Positions 45,027 through 53,037 of a DNA stretch of 64,000 bases are shown here, in pieces. A model generated the notes under the pieces. It saw only the letters and a program-made list of their open reading frames with translations, was not told the DNA's origin and searched no databases. The translations under genes and the position numbers were made by a program. This stretch comes from Prauserella cavernicola (GTDB lineage Bacteria; Actinomycetota; Actinomycetes; Mycobacteriales; Pseudonocardiaceae): contig NZ_JAENJH010000010.1 in the NCBI RefSeq assembly GCF_016595675.1, positions 62,001 through 126,000 on the forward strand, read 5' to 3'. Each line of letters opens with the position of its first letter. Positions within the stretch are counted from its first letter, which is position 1.

Positions 45027-45815
45027 TCACAGCCCGGCGAGGAGGTCGGTTTCGGTGATGCCAGGTCCGTGTCCCTCGCGGATGAACCACTCCGTGCCGA
45101 ACGCGAACGCGAACGGCTCGTCGGGAATGGCGAGGAAGAACGACTGCTCACTGATCTGGCTGGCGTGGGCGCGCATCGCGCGGCGCTTGTGCCCGAGGTA
45201 CGGCGTGACGTCGACGGCCGCGGTGATGACCGACTCGGGCTGGCCGAAGTTCGCGTCGGGCTCGGGCATGTCCACGCCCGCGAACTCGGGCCGCTCGGCG
45301 AGCTCGCGCATGCCGTGCGCCATGTGATCGCGGTTGATCGTGTTCTGGTAGACGCGGGGCGTGCCTGCCAGCTCGGCGGCGCGCATGCCCACGCGGTGCA
45401 CCTGGATGTGGTCGGGGTGGCCGTAGCCGCCGTTGTGGTCGTAGCACGTGAGCACGTCGGCGGACTCCTCGCGCAGGATCGCGGCGAGCTTCTGCGCGGC
45501 GTCCTCGACGGGAGTCGTCCAGAACGAGCCGGGCGCGTCGTTGGAGGGTTCGCCCATCATCCCGGAGTCGACGTAGCCGAGGAACTCCACGCGCTGCGCC
45601 CCGAGGATGTCCGCGGCCGCCTGGGTCTCGGCGACACGCCGCTGCCAGAGCTCTTCCCCCTCATCGAGGAATCCGTCGGGCACCTCCCCGCGTTCCCCCC
45701 GGGTGGCCACGACGAGCACGACCCGGTGTCCCTGCTCGTGGGCCTTGCGCATGATCCCGCCGCAGCCGATGCATTCGTCGTCGGGATGCGCGTGAAAGGT
45801 GACCAGAGTTGCCAT
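45027..45815 (-). CDS. PIG-L family deacetylase, Mca/MshB-like
   Basis: 262 aa. Zinc motif AHPDDE at 9-14 and HPDH at 133-136 in YDHNGGYGHPDH, the pattern seen in mycothiol conjugate amidase (Mca) and MshB. The likely reaction is amide hydrolysis of GlcNAc-Ins-type or mycothiol S-conjugate substrates. It is slightly shorter than typical Mca (~290 aa), so the exact role is open. TAGCCT lies 6 bp before the ATG, indicating a leaderless transcript. Confidence 0.88.
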   Translation of the reverse strand: MATLVTFHAHPDDECIGCGGIMRKAHEQGHRVVLVVATRGERGEVPDGFLDEGEELWQRRVAETQAAADILGAQRVEFLGYVDSGMMGEPSNDAPGSFWTTPVEDAAQKLAAILREESADVLTCYDHNGGYGHPDHIQVHRVGMRAAELAGTPRVYQNTINRDHMAHGMRELAERPEFAGVDMPEPDANFGQPESVITAAVDVTPYLGHKRRAMRAHASQISEQSFFLAIPDEPFAFAFGTEWFIREGHGPGITETDLLAGL

Positions 45816-45821
45816 GCCGCG

Positions 45822-45827
45822 AGGCTA
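45822..45827 (-). promoter_or_regulatory. -10 element of the PIG-L deacetylase-photolyase operon
   Basis: TAGCCT on the minus strand, 6 bp before the ATG at 45815. No Shine-Dalgarno is visible. Confidence 0.45.
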
Positions 45828-45874
45828 ATCGGTGCGAAGCCGGGGTGCGAACCGGTGCGGACTTCGCGCCCCGC

Positions 45875-46698
45875 TCAGCCCGGGGTGGTCTCGCCGCCGA
45901 GCGCGGCCATGACCTCACCGGTGTAGTACGACGACAGCTGATTCGCGGCCAGGAACACGTACGACGGCGCCAGCTCGTCGGGCTGCGCGGCGCGGCCGAA
46001 CGGGACCTGCTCGCCGAACCTCTCGACGTGCTCCCCGGGCATGGTCGACGGGATCAGCGGTGTCCACACCGGACCCGGGGCGACGCGGTTGACGCGGATG
46101 CCGCGCGGGGCGAGCGACTGCGCCAGCGCCATCGTCCACGCGTGGATCGCACCCTTCGTGGCCGAGTAGTCGATGAGCTTCTTGTTGCCCCGCAGGCGAT
46201 CGCGCTGCCCTTGGGCAGGTACGTCAGCGCCGCCGCCGTGACCCGGAAGTAGCTGTGGATGTTGACGTCGAAGGTGTGGGTCCACTGCTCGTCGGTGAGG
46301 TCCTCGAACGACTCCAGTGCGAGCTGCGTGGCGACGTTGTTGACGAGCAGGTCGAGGCCGTCGAACTCCGCCACGGTGCGCTCGACCACGTCCGTGCACT
46401 GCCGCGCCCGCGCGAGGTCGCCCGGCAGCAGCACGCAGCGCCTGCCCTGCTCTTCGACGAGCCGCCTCGTGTACTCGGCGTCGGCGTGCTCGCTCAGGTA
46501 GGCGATCGCCACGTCGGCGCCCTCCTTGGCGAACGCGACCGCGACGGCGCGCCCGATGCCCGAATCGCCGCCGGTGATCAGGGCTCGCCGGTCCCGCAAC
46601 AGGTCCCTGCCCACGTACGCGGCCATCGAGTCCTGCGGGCGCGGGGTCATCGCGGCGCTGTCGCCGGGTGGCTGCTGCGTCTGCGGTGGCCTGCTCAC
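45875..46698 (-). pseudogene. Short-chain dehydrogenase broken by a ~22-bp deletion
   Basis: The reading frame opens with GTG 46698 (GAGGAGGA upstream) and encodes an SDR with ALITGGDSGIGRAVA, LLVNNVATQ and a run to LTYLPKGSAI. It then leaves frame at about 46195-46198 and ends at 46054. In another frame the family continues exactly (LRGNKKLIDYSATKGAIHAWT...NRVAPGPVWTPLIPS...GGETTPG, stop at 45875). Between SAI and LRGNKK only 2 nt remain where the family has ~8 codons holding the catalytic Ser. So a deletion of about 22 bp removed the Ser segment and shifted the frame. Confidence 0.85.
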
Positions 46699-47182
46699 GG
46701 GCGTCCTCCTCTCCGTGCTCGTCCGGGTTCACTCGACGAGATGCGGTGTCGTGCCGTTCCGTCCGGCCGTGGCCGGTCCGTGGCCGGACGGTCGGTGTGC
46801 GCGGGTCTGGGCCGCCGTGCGCCGCCTCGCGGTGATCCACCGCCCCGCCGAGTGCGTGCTGGCCGGACGCGTGGGGGTCGGCGCGCGCCGGTGGCTCGCT
46901 CGTCGGGCGCCCCGGTTGCCCCGGGGCTGAGGGTGGACCCACCGTGGCGGCGCACGACGGCGGTCGCCGCGGCCTTCGCGATCACGACGGGGTGAGCGCG
47001 GATCGGCGTGCGGGTCGCGGCTGTGGTGAGTGGCGAGGCCGATCCGGCCGGACCGGGCCTCGGGTGTACGGCAGGTGCTGCCGAGCCCAGGGGCCCGCGC
47101 GATCCGCGGCTGTCCCGGATCGCGGCGCGGGCGCTGCTCACCATGGCTCGCAGATACCCGGCGCCGTCCAGGGCCAAACGAC
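46699..47182. other. Gap without a convincing gene
   Basis: Between the broken SDR and the sigma gene. An open frame on the minus strand (46695-47186, 163 codons) overlaps both neighbours by 4 bp, but its product is low-complexity Arg/Pro/Ala/Gly sequence with no recognisable domain. I see no hairpin or promoter worth naming apart from the GAGGAGGA site of the SDR remnant. Confidence 0.5.
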
Positions 47183-47986
47183 TCATTCGCTCAACCGCAC
47201 GCGCAGGTGTTCGAGCGTGTGCGACAGCAGGCGCGAGACGTGCATCTGCGACACCCCGATCCGCTCGGCGATCTGGGTCTGCGTCATGTTCCCGAAGAAG
47301 CGCAGCAGCACCACCCGCCGCTCGCGCTCGGGTAGCTGGGCCAGCAGGGGCCGCAGGGATTCGTGGTAGTCGACGTGCTCGAGCGCGGAGTCCTCCTCGC
47401 CGACCGTCTCCGACAGCGGCAGTGTCGACTCGTCGTGCTGGGCCGCGTCCATCGACACCGACTGGTAGGCGTTGCCCGCGAGCAGACCCTCCCAGACGTC
47501 TTCGGGGGCCAGGTCCAGCTCGGCGGCCAGCTCGCTCGGCGTGGGCGCCCTGCCGAGGGTCTGCGAGAGCCTGCCGCTGGTCTGGCTCAGGGTCAGGTGC
47601 AGCTCCTTGAGCCTGCGGGGCACGCGCACCGCCCAGCCCGTGTCGCGGAAGTGCCTGCGGACCTCACCCATGATCGTGGGCACGGCGTACCCGACGAACC
47701 CGGTGCCGCGTGCGGGGTCGAATCGGTCGATCGCGTTCAGCAGCCCGACCCGGGCCACCTGGACCAGATCGTCTCGGGCCTCGCCCCGGCCGGAGAACCT
47801 GCGCGCGATGTGCTCGGCCAGCGGCAGGCAGCGGGTGACGATCTCCTCCCGCAGCGCCGGATGGCGTGGGTCTTGGTCGTCGAGGCGGGCGAGTTCGGTC
47901 AGCAGGGCCGCCACGTCCTCGTACTCCCGGCCCTGCGCCGGGGTGTGGTCGTGCTCGGTGGTGACGTGGCTGCTCTGCTCAGGCAC
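47183..47986 (-). CDS. RNA polymerase sigma factor, SigF/SigB group 3
   Basis: 267 aa, GTG 47986. Region 2 (CLPLAEHIARRFSGRGEARDDLVQVARVGLLNAIDRFDPARGTGFVGYAVPTIMGEVRRHFRD), region 3 (RLSQTLGRAPTPSELAAEL) and region 4 (LPERERRVVLLRFFGNMTQTQIAERIGVSQMHVSRLL) are complete. This matches general-stress/sporulation sigma factors such as SigF and SigB. It overlaps the upstream hydrolase-like gene by 8 bp. No RsbW-type kinase anti-sigma gene adjoins it, unlike most SigF loci. Confidence 0.93.
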   Translation of the reverse strand: MPEQSSHVTTEHDHTPAQGREYEDVAALLTELARLDDQDPRHPALREEIVTRCLPLAEHIARRFSGRGEARDDLVQVARVGLLNAIDRFDPARGTGFVGYAVPTIMGEVRRHFRDTGWAVRVPRRLKELHLTLSQTSGRLSQTLGRAPTPSELAAELDLAPEDVWEGLLAGNAYQSVSMDAAQHDESTLPLSETVGEEDSALEHVDYHESLRPLLAQLPERERRVVLLRFFGNMTQTQIAERIGVSQMHVSRLLSHTLEHLRVRLSE

Positions 47987-48500
47987 GGTCCCGTGCGGTG
48001 AGGGCGTGGTGGATCGCGACGGCGACGTCCGGGTGTCCCAGCGGCAGCGGCGGCCCGATGCGGTCGCGCTCGCCCTCGAAGCTGCGCGCGACGACCGTCA
48101 CCACGACCCCCTCCGACTCGAGTTCGGTCGTCCTCGCGGCGATCAGGTCCTCGCCGTCGTGCAAGCTGTGGCTCTCCGGGGCGACGAGCAGCACCGAGCG
48201 CACGGTGTCAGGGTGCCGGGCCGCCATGCCGAGGCCCTCGAACGCGACCGGCCCGCTGACCACCAGATCGACGGTGTAGCCGATCGCGTCGGGGTCGGCC
48301 AGCAGGTCCTCGGCTTCGGTGCGGGCACCGTCGGCGGGCAGCCTGCACCAGCAGACGTGCCGGTCGGCGACCAGGCCGCTCCACGTCGGCGGGAGGTCAC
48401 CGTGCTTGGCCTCGCCGAGCGGGTCGAGCACCAGAATCGCCGGTGCTCCGCTCTGGCCCTCCCGGACGAGGGCGGGGCCGTGCGTGCGAGGTTCGGACAT
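47979..48500 (-). CDS. Degenerate alpha/beta-hydrolase-like protein co-expressed with the sigma factor
   Basis: 173 aa, ATG 48500 with GAAGGAG. APAILVLDPLG, then VDLVVSGPVAFEGLGMAARHPDTVRSVLLVAP, follows the nucleophile-elbow region of alpha/beta hydrolases, but the G-x-S-x-G is not intact. A final strand and helix follow (GVVVTVVARSFEGERDRIG). The cap domain and catalytic His are missing. Translation is probably coupled to the sigma gene by the 8-bp overlap. In B. subtilis the hydrolase RsbQ acts in SigB energy signalling; a loose analogy is possible but unproven. Confidence 0.6.
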   Translation of the reverse strand: MSEPRTHGPALVREGQSGAPAILVLDPLGEAKHGDLPPTWSGLVADRHVCWCRLPADGARTEAEDLLADPDAIGYTVDLVVSGPVAFEGLGMAARHPDTVRSVLLVAPESHSLHDGEDLIAARTTELESEGVVVTVVARSFEGERDRIGPPLPLGHPDVAVAIHHALTARDRA

Positions 48501-48536
48501 CGTCACTCCTTCGCAGGCGTGCTGGGCCCCGCCGGG

Positions 48537-48563
48537 TACCCGGGGCGGTGCGACGGCAAAACC
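48537..48563 (-). promoter_or_regulatory. SigF/SigB-type promoter upstream of the sigma operon
   Basis: On the minus strand GGTTTT (48563-48558) and GGGTA (48541-48537) are 17 bp apart counting from GGTTT, matching the GGTTT-N15..18-GGGTA form of SigF/SigB promoters. It lies 37 bp before the ATG of the hydrolase-like gene and implies autoregulation. Confidence 0.65.
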
Positions 48564-48704
48564 GTCCACAGTAGACTTCCTGGCCAACGGGCCTTGCGGC
48601 CCGGCGCGCCGGGCGCGTACGGTCACCCGAGGTGGTTAGCTGTTTTCTCTCCGTATCCCAGCCGACTCCCCGGACGTGATGAACAACCGGAAGGCGGCGG
48701 ACAA

Positions 48705-49082
48705 ATGGATGACGGCCCGAATCTCGACATCAGAGTGGAGCCCCGGCCCGCGGGGCTCGTGGTCGCCCACGTCGCGGGCGACGTGGACATCATCGCCATC
48801 CCACCGCTGCGCCACTGTGTCGACGAACAGCTCGGCAGCGCGAGCGCGTTCGTCCTCGATCTGACCGATGTCGGATTCTTCGGCGCCGCCGGGCTGTCGC
48901 TGCTGGTCGGGCTCTCGGCCCAGGCCGGCGAGCGTGAGCTGCCGTGGGCGCTCACCGGGGGCAGGCCGGTGCTCCGGCCCCTCGAGGTGACCGGGCTCGA
49001 CCGCTCGCTGCCGGTCTTCGCCGAGCTGGGCGACGCCGTGGCGGCCGTCGTCGTCCGGCTGCCCGTCGGCGCGGGCGGCTGA
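48705..49082 (+). CDS. STAS-domain anti-sigma factor antagonist lacking the phosphorylatable Ser
   Basis: 125 aa, ATG 48705. Single STAS domain: GDVDIIAIPPLRHCVDEQL, then VLDLTDVGFFGAAGLSLLV. In SpoIIAA/RsbV-type proteins the loop reads D-S-x-G-L with the Ser phosphorylated by an RsbW/SpoIIAB kinase. Here it is G60-A61-A62-G63-L64. Such a protein cannot be switched off by that phosphorylation. Divergent from the SigF-type sigma operon, 204 bp apart. Confidence 0.85.
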   Translation: MDDGPNLDIRVEPRPAGLVVAHVAGDVDIIAIPPLRHCVDEQLGSASAFVLDLTDVGFFGAAGLSLLVGLSAQAGERELPWALTGGRPVLRPLEVTGLDRSLPVFAELGDAVAAVVVRLPVGAGG

Positions 49083-49085
49083 GCC

Positions 49086-49946
49086 TCACCGCCGCGGAGG
49101 GGCCGCCGCGACCAGCGCCGTCGTGGCGGGCTGCCACGGCTGGTGGTGTGGACCAGTGAGTACCAGCCTGCGTGTCACCCGCTCGCGCAGCGGAACCAGC
49201 ACGAGTCCCGTGCCGAGTAGCGCCGAGACGAGCCCCGGCACGACGGACACCCCGACTCCGTGGGCCACCATCGCCAGCAGCGTCCCCAGTTCCCGCACGT
49301 GGTGGGTCGCCCGCAGCGGGGTGCGCGCCTCCCGGTAGAGCCGCCGCACGTGCGACTCGCAGCCACCGGCCGAGAGCAGCAGCGGGTCGTCGGCGAGGTC
49401 GGCCACCGAGATCGCCGGCTCGCCGGCCAGCGGATGATCCTCGCGCAGCACGGCGTGGAACACGTCCTCGCCCACCAGCACGCCGGTGTCGCGGCCGGGA
49501 TCGACGAGCACCGCCGCGTCGGCCGTGCCGTTGCCGAGCCAGTCGGCGACCTCGTCGTCGTCGCCCTCGAACAGCTGCACCCGCACCCGCGGCAACTCCG
49601 TGCTCCAGTGCTCGAGCAGGCCGGGCAGCAGTCCCTGGCACACGCTCGGAGGTGCGGCGAGCCGGACGATGCCGCTCGCGCCCCCGGTGCGCTCCGTGGC
49701 AAGCGTGGCGATGGCCGACGTCGCCGACAGCGCGGCGCGCGCGTGCACGAGGATGCCCTCGCCGAAGGCGGTGGGCCTGGGCCTGCGGTCGCGGGAGAGC
49801 ACGGGCAGACCGAGCGTGCGCTCCAGCGCGGAGACGGCGTGCGACACGGCGGACTGGCTGACGCCGAGCGCGCCGGCCGCCGCGCTGAAGCCGCCTTCGT
49901 CCGCGACCGCCACGAACGCGCGCAGCTGAGCCAGGTGCAGGTTCAT
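49086..49946 (-). CDS. LysR-family transcriptional regulator
   Basis: 286 aa, ATG 49946 with GAGGG 7 bp upstream. N-terminal winged helix-turn-helix (LRAFVAVADEGGFSAAAGALGVSQSAVSHAVSALE), followed by a periplasmic-binding-like effector domain (IVRLAAPPSVCQGLLPGLLEHW; VAHGVGVSVVPGLV). Divergent from an EamA permease gene with 116 bp between, which is its likely target. Confidence 0.93.
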   Translation of the reverse strand: MNLHLAQLRAFVAVADEGGFSAAAGALGVSQSAVSHAVSALERTLGLPVLSRDRRPRPTAFGEGILVHARAALSATSAIATLATERTGGASGIVRLAAPPSVCQGLLPGLLEHWSTELPRVRVQLFEGDDDEVADWLGNGTADAAVLVDPGRDTGVLVGEDVFHAVLREDHPLAGEPAISVADLADDPLLLSAGGCESHVRRLYREARTPLRATHHVRELGTLLAMVAHGVGVSVVPGLVSALLGTGLVLVPLRERVTRRLVLTGPHHQPWQPATTALVAAAPPRR

Positions 49947-50062
49947 GAGCAACCCTCATAGTCGACCACGAAGTACTTGTTGGACTCACTATCGCGCATC
50001 GGGCAACGTCATGGCCGAAAGGCGCCGGTCACTCGGACCGGGCTGAGGCGAGAGTGGGGACC

Positions 50063-50962
50063 ATGGTTCGGTGGCTTCCGGGATTCGTGCTGGTCTCCGC
50101 GGTCTGGGGAGCGAGCTTCTCGTTGATCAAGATCGCGGTCGACGCCGGGGTCGCTCCGCTCTGGGTGGCGCTGTGGCGCTGCCTGTTCGGCGCGGTGACC
50201 CTGCTCGTGCTGTGCGCCGTGCTGCGCACGCCGCTGCCGCGCAACCCGAGGACCTGGGGGCACGCCGCGGTGGTGGCGCTGCTGCTCAACGCCGTGCCCT
50301 TCGCGCTCATCGCGTACGGCGAGACGCAGGTGAGCTCGGTCTTCGCCGGCGTGCTCAACGCGACGACCCCGCTCACGACGCTGCTGTTCGCCATGGCGCT
50401 GGTCGCCGACGAACGGCCCACGCTCGCCAGGGTCGGCGGCCTGGTCACGGGCTTCGTGGGTGTGCTGGTGCTGCTCGGAGCCTGGCGCGGCGGGGGCGGC
50501 GACGTGCTCTCCGGCGCGCTGGCGTGCGTGGCCGCCACCACCTGCTACGGCGCCGGATTCGCCTACACCAGGCGGTTCTTCTCCGGCGGAGCGGAATCGG
50601 CCGCCGCGTTGTCGGCGACGCAGATCGGTGCGGCCACGGCGCAGCTGATGCTCGTCACACCGTTCGTGGCGGGAGCGCCCACCTGGCCCGGCGCGGGTCC
50701 GGCACTGGCGCTCGTGCTGCTCGGCGCGGGCGCGACGGGGTTCGCGTACGTGCTCAACCTCAACGTCATCCGGACCGCGGGCCCGACTGTCGCGTCCACG
50801 GTCACCTACGTGACGCCGCTGTGGTCCACGGCGATCGGCGTGCTGCTGCTCGGCGAGGACATCGGCTGGCACACCCTGGCCGGTGCGGTGCTGGTGCTCG
50901 CGGGCGTCTTCCTCGCGCGGTCCAGGCCTGTCAGGCCGAGGCGGCTAGCCCACGTGGCGTGA
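50063..50962 (+). CDS. EamA/DMT-superfamily permease
   Basis: 299 aa, ten predicted helices as two EamA repeats (SAVWGASFSLIKIAVDAGVAPLWVALWR; second repeat ALACVAATTCYGAGFAYTRR). ATG 50063; an upstream GTG at 50054 is possible. It likely exports small metabolites; substrate unknown. Divergent from the LysR gene. Confidence 0.88.
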   Translation: MVRWLPGFVLVSAVWGASFSLIKIAVDAGVAPLWVALWRCLFGAVTLLVLCAVLRTPLPRNPRTWGHAAVVALLLNAVPFALIAYGETQVSSVFAGVLNATTPLTTLLFAMALVADERPTLARVGGLVTGFVGVLVLLGAWRGGGGDVLSGALACVAATTCYGAGFAYTRRFFSGGAESAAALSATQIGAATAQLMLVTPFVAGAPTWPGAGPALALVLLGAGATGFAYVLNLNVIRTAGPTVASTVTYVTPLWSTAIGVLLLGEDIGWHTLAGAVLVLAGVFLARSRPVRPRRLAHVA

Positions 50963-51481
50963 CCGGTAGGTGCGCATCTTGTTCCTGGCGCCGCAGATGT
51001 CCATGCTGCACCAGACGCTGTTCTGCGCGGGGGAACGGTCGTAGAACACGTAGCGGCACGCGGGGTTGCGGCACACCTTGAGCTTGTCGAGCTCTCCGGA
51101 GAGCCCGGCCGTGAACAGTGCGCCGAGCAGCTCCGCGACGTAGGTCTCCACGCCGGAGGGCCGCTTGGGCGGCAGCACGGGCTCGCCCTCCGGTGACCAC
51201 CTGATTCCGACCACAGTGGACTTGGCGATCCGGTTCAGTGTGGTCGCGCTCGCCTCGGGCGAAGTGCCTGCGAGGTGCTCACGCACGGTCTCGCGCAGCG
51301 TCACCAGCAGGTCGTGCTCCTTGCGGTTCGGCTCGCCGAGGTCGCGTCCCTGCTCGCGCAGCCAGGCGGCGGCGCTGGCGGAGGTGATGAGCGCGTCCTC
51401 GGTGTAGAGCAGGCGTGCGGAGTTGCAGAGCGCCTCGAGCTCGCCCAGTTCTCCCGGTGCTCCGGAGCGTGCGTAGACCAT
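50945..51481 (-). CDS. CGNR zinc-finger regulator
   Basis: 178 aa, ATG 51481. An N-terminal ABATE-like helical stress-sensing domain (~10-100) and a C-terminal CGNR zinc finger: C137-x4-C142 ... C158-x4-C163, reading CRNPACRYVFYDRS and CSMDICGARNKMRTYR (CGAR instead of CGNR). This family represses a neighbouring gene in response to small molecules. TAACAT lies 7 bp before the ATG and overlaps a perfect palindrome, so autoregulation of a leaderless gene is likely. The 3' end overlaps the convergent permease by 18 bp. Confidence 0.9.
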   Translation of the reverse strand: MVYARSGAPGELGELEALCNSARLLYTEDALITSASAAAWLREQGRDLGEPNRKEHDLLVTLRETVREHLAGTSPEASATTLNRIAKSTVVGIRWSPEGEPVLPPKRPSGVETYVAELLGALFTAGLSGELDKLKVCRNPACRYVFYDRSPAQNSVWCSMDICGARNKMRTYRSRHVG

Positions 51482-51488
51482 GCCGACG

Positions 51489-51519
51489 ATGTTACCGTCT
51501 AAGAGTCTTAGACGGTAAC
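51489..51519. promoter_or_regulatory. Perfect palindromic operator between the CGNR regulator and the hydrolase
   Basis: GTTACCGTCTAAG (51491-51503), AGT, CTTAGACGGTAAC (51507-51519): 13-bp perfect arms with a 3-nt spacer. On the minus strand it covers the TAACAT -10 of the CGNR gene; on the plus strand it ends just before the GAGGAGGA of the hydrolase gene. Confidence 0.8.
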
Positions 51520-51531
51520 CGAGGAGGACGC

Positions 51532-52359
51532 ATGGGGGACTGGGAGCTGCCGGAGGAGTTCGAGACCGAGGGCGGGACGGTGCGCTGGACCCGCTTCGGC
51601 AAGGGATCGCCCGTGGTCCTGCTGCACGGAACCCCGTTCTCGTCCTACGTCTGGCGCGACGTCGGACGCGCGCTCGCCGAGCACCACGAGGTCTACGTCT
51701 GGGACATGCTCGGCTACGGCCGTTCGGACATGCGAGATGGCCAGGACGTCTCGCTGCGCGCGCAGGCCGCGGTCTTCGCCGACCTGCTGGAGCACTGGGG
51801 CCTCGACGCCCCGTCGGTGGTGGCGCACGACTTCGGCGGTGCCGTGTCCCTGCGCGCCCGGCTGCTGCACGGCGCGCGCTACGCCAGGCTCGCGCTCGTC
51901 GACGTGGTGGCGCTGGCGCCGTGGGGCTCGCCGTTCTTCCGGCTCGTCGCCGAGAACGCCGAGGTGTTCGAGCAGTTGCCACCGAACCTGCACCGGGCAC
52001 TGGTGCGCGAGTACGTCGGCACGGCCAGCGGGCCCGGCCTGCACCCGGAGACGCTGGACGCGCTGACGCTCCCGTGGCTCGGCGAAGCGGGCCAGGCCGC
52101 GTTCTACCGCCAGATCGCGCAGGCCGACCAGCGCTACACCGACGAGATCGAGCACCGCTTCGGCGAACTGGACCTGCCCGTGCTGGTGTGCTGGGGCACG
52201 GCCGACTCGTGGCTGCCGATCGAACGGGGCGCCGAGCTCGTCTCGTGCATCCCGGGCGCGCGGCTGACGCGGCTCGACGGCGCGGGCCACCTCGCCCAGG
52301 AGGACGCCCCGGCCAGGCTCACCGGAGCGCTCGCCGAGTTCCTGGCACCGGCCCGGTAG
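51532..52359 (+). CDS. Alpha/beta hydrolase, haloalkane dehalogenase / epoxide hydrolase-like
   Basis: 275 aa, ATG 51532 after GAGGAGGA. Oxyanion motif HGTP at 32-35. Nucleophile motif AHDFGG with Asp100 in place of the Ser of esterases, as in haloalkane dehalogenases and epoxide hydrolases. Late acid and base segments are WGTADSWLP and DGAGHLAQEDAP. Halide-binding residues cannot be assigned, so dehalogenase versus epoxide hydrolase is open. Expression is probably controlled by the divergent CGNR regulator through the shared palindrome. Confidence 0.85.
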   Translation: MGDWELPEEFETEGGTVRWTRFGKGSPVVLLHGTPFSSYVWRDVGRALAEHHEVYVWDMLGYGRSDMRDGQDVSLRAQAAVFADLLEHWGLDAPSVVAHDFGGAVSLRARLLHGARYARLALVDVVALAPWGSPFFRLVAENAEVFEQLPPNLHRALVREYVGTASGPGLHPETLDALTLPWLGEAGQAAFYRQIAQADQRYTDEIEHRFGELDLPVLVCWGTADSWLPIERGAELVSCIPGARLTRLDGAGHLAQEDAPARLTGALAEFLAPAR

Positions 52360-52363
52360 CCGG

Positions 52364-52969
52364 TCAGCCCGCGGCGGGCGGCAGGTGCTCGCCCAGCACG
52401 CGCCGCAGCTTCGACGGCCACGTCGACGGCAGTACGCCGATGCCGCGCAGCGCCTCGGTCACCTGGTCGAGCAGGCTGTCGTCGGCGTCGTCGGTGAGCT
52501 CGACCTCCAGCTCCCGCCAGCTGTCCGGCCCGGTGCCCTTGCCCGCCTCGGCGGTCACGTGGTCGTCCACCAGCGTCGCGAGTGGACGGTCCTGGCCGTC
52601 GAGCAGCGAGTAGGAGAACCGTGTCGTGGTGATGCGGGCGACCGGCACCAGTGGCTCGTCGCCGGTGCGGTCGCGGACCTTCTCGGCCAGTGGGGCGGGG
52701 ATGGAGCTCGTGGAGCCGAGCGGCTCGGCGACCTCCTCCCGGTGCCCGTCGGGGCGCGGCAGCTTGAGGTGCCAGCCCGCATCGGTGCCGCCCGTGCGGC
52801 GGCGCAGTGTGATGCCGGAGCCGAGCAGCCGGTGGTCGCGGACGTCGTAGTAGGTCGCCTCGAGCACCGACTTCACCGGTTCGGCCTGCCTGGACACCGG
52901 GCCGACACCGTCGAGGCGGGGTACCGCGGCGTCCAGGTCCAGCTCGAACTTGGCTTCCCTCTCGATCAT
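52364..52969 (-). CDS. CYTH-domain triphosphatase-like protein
   Basis: 201 aa. Begins MIEREAKFELD, the ExExK signature of the CYTH superfamily (E3, E5, K7). Basic strands of the tunnel are GITLRRRTGG, GWHLKLPRP and ITTTRFSYSLL. Likely an inorganic triphosphatase or related polyphosphate enzyme. Ends 5 bp from the convergent hydrolase. GAGGGAGAGGG precedes the ATG. Confidence 0.88.
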   Translation of the reverse strand: MIEREAKFELDLDAAVPRLDGVGPVSRQAEPVKSVLEATYYDVRDHRLLGSGITLRRRTGGTDAGWHLKLPRPDGHREEVAEPLGSTSSIPAPLAEKVRDRTGDEPLVPVARITTTRFSYSLLDGQDRPLATLVDDHVTAEAGKGTGPDSWRELEVELTDDADDSLLDQVTEALRGIGVLPSTWPSKLRRVLGEHLPPAAG

Positions 52970-53037
52970 TCTCGCCCTCTCCCTCGTCGTGCTCGGTGTC
53001 CTGCGTGGCCAAGCCCCTGACGTTACTGTCTGCGGGC

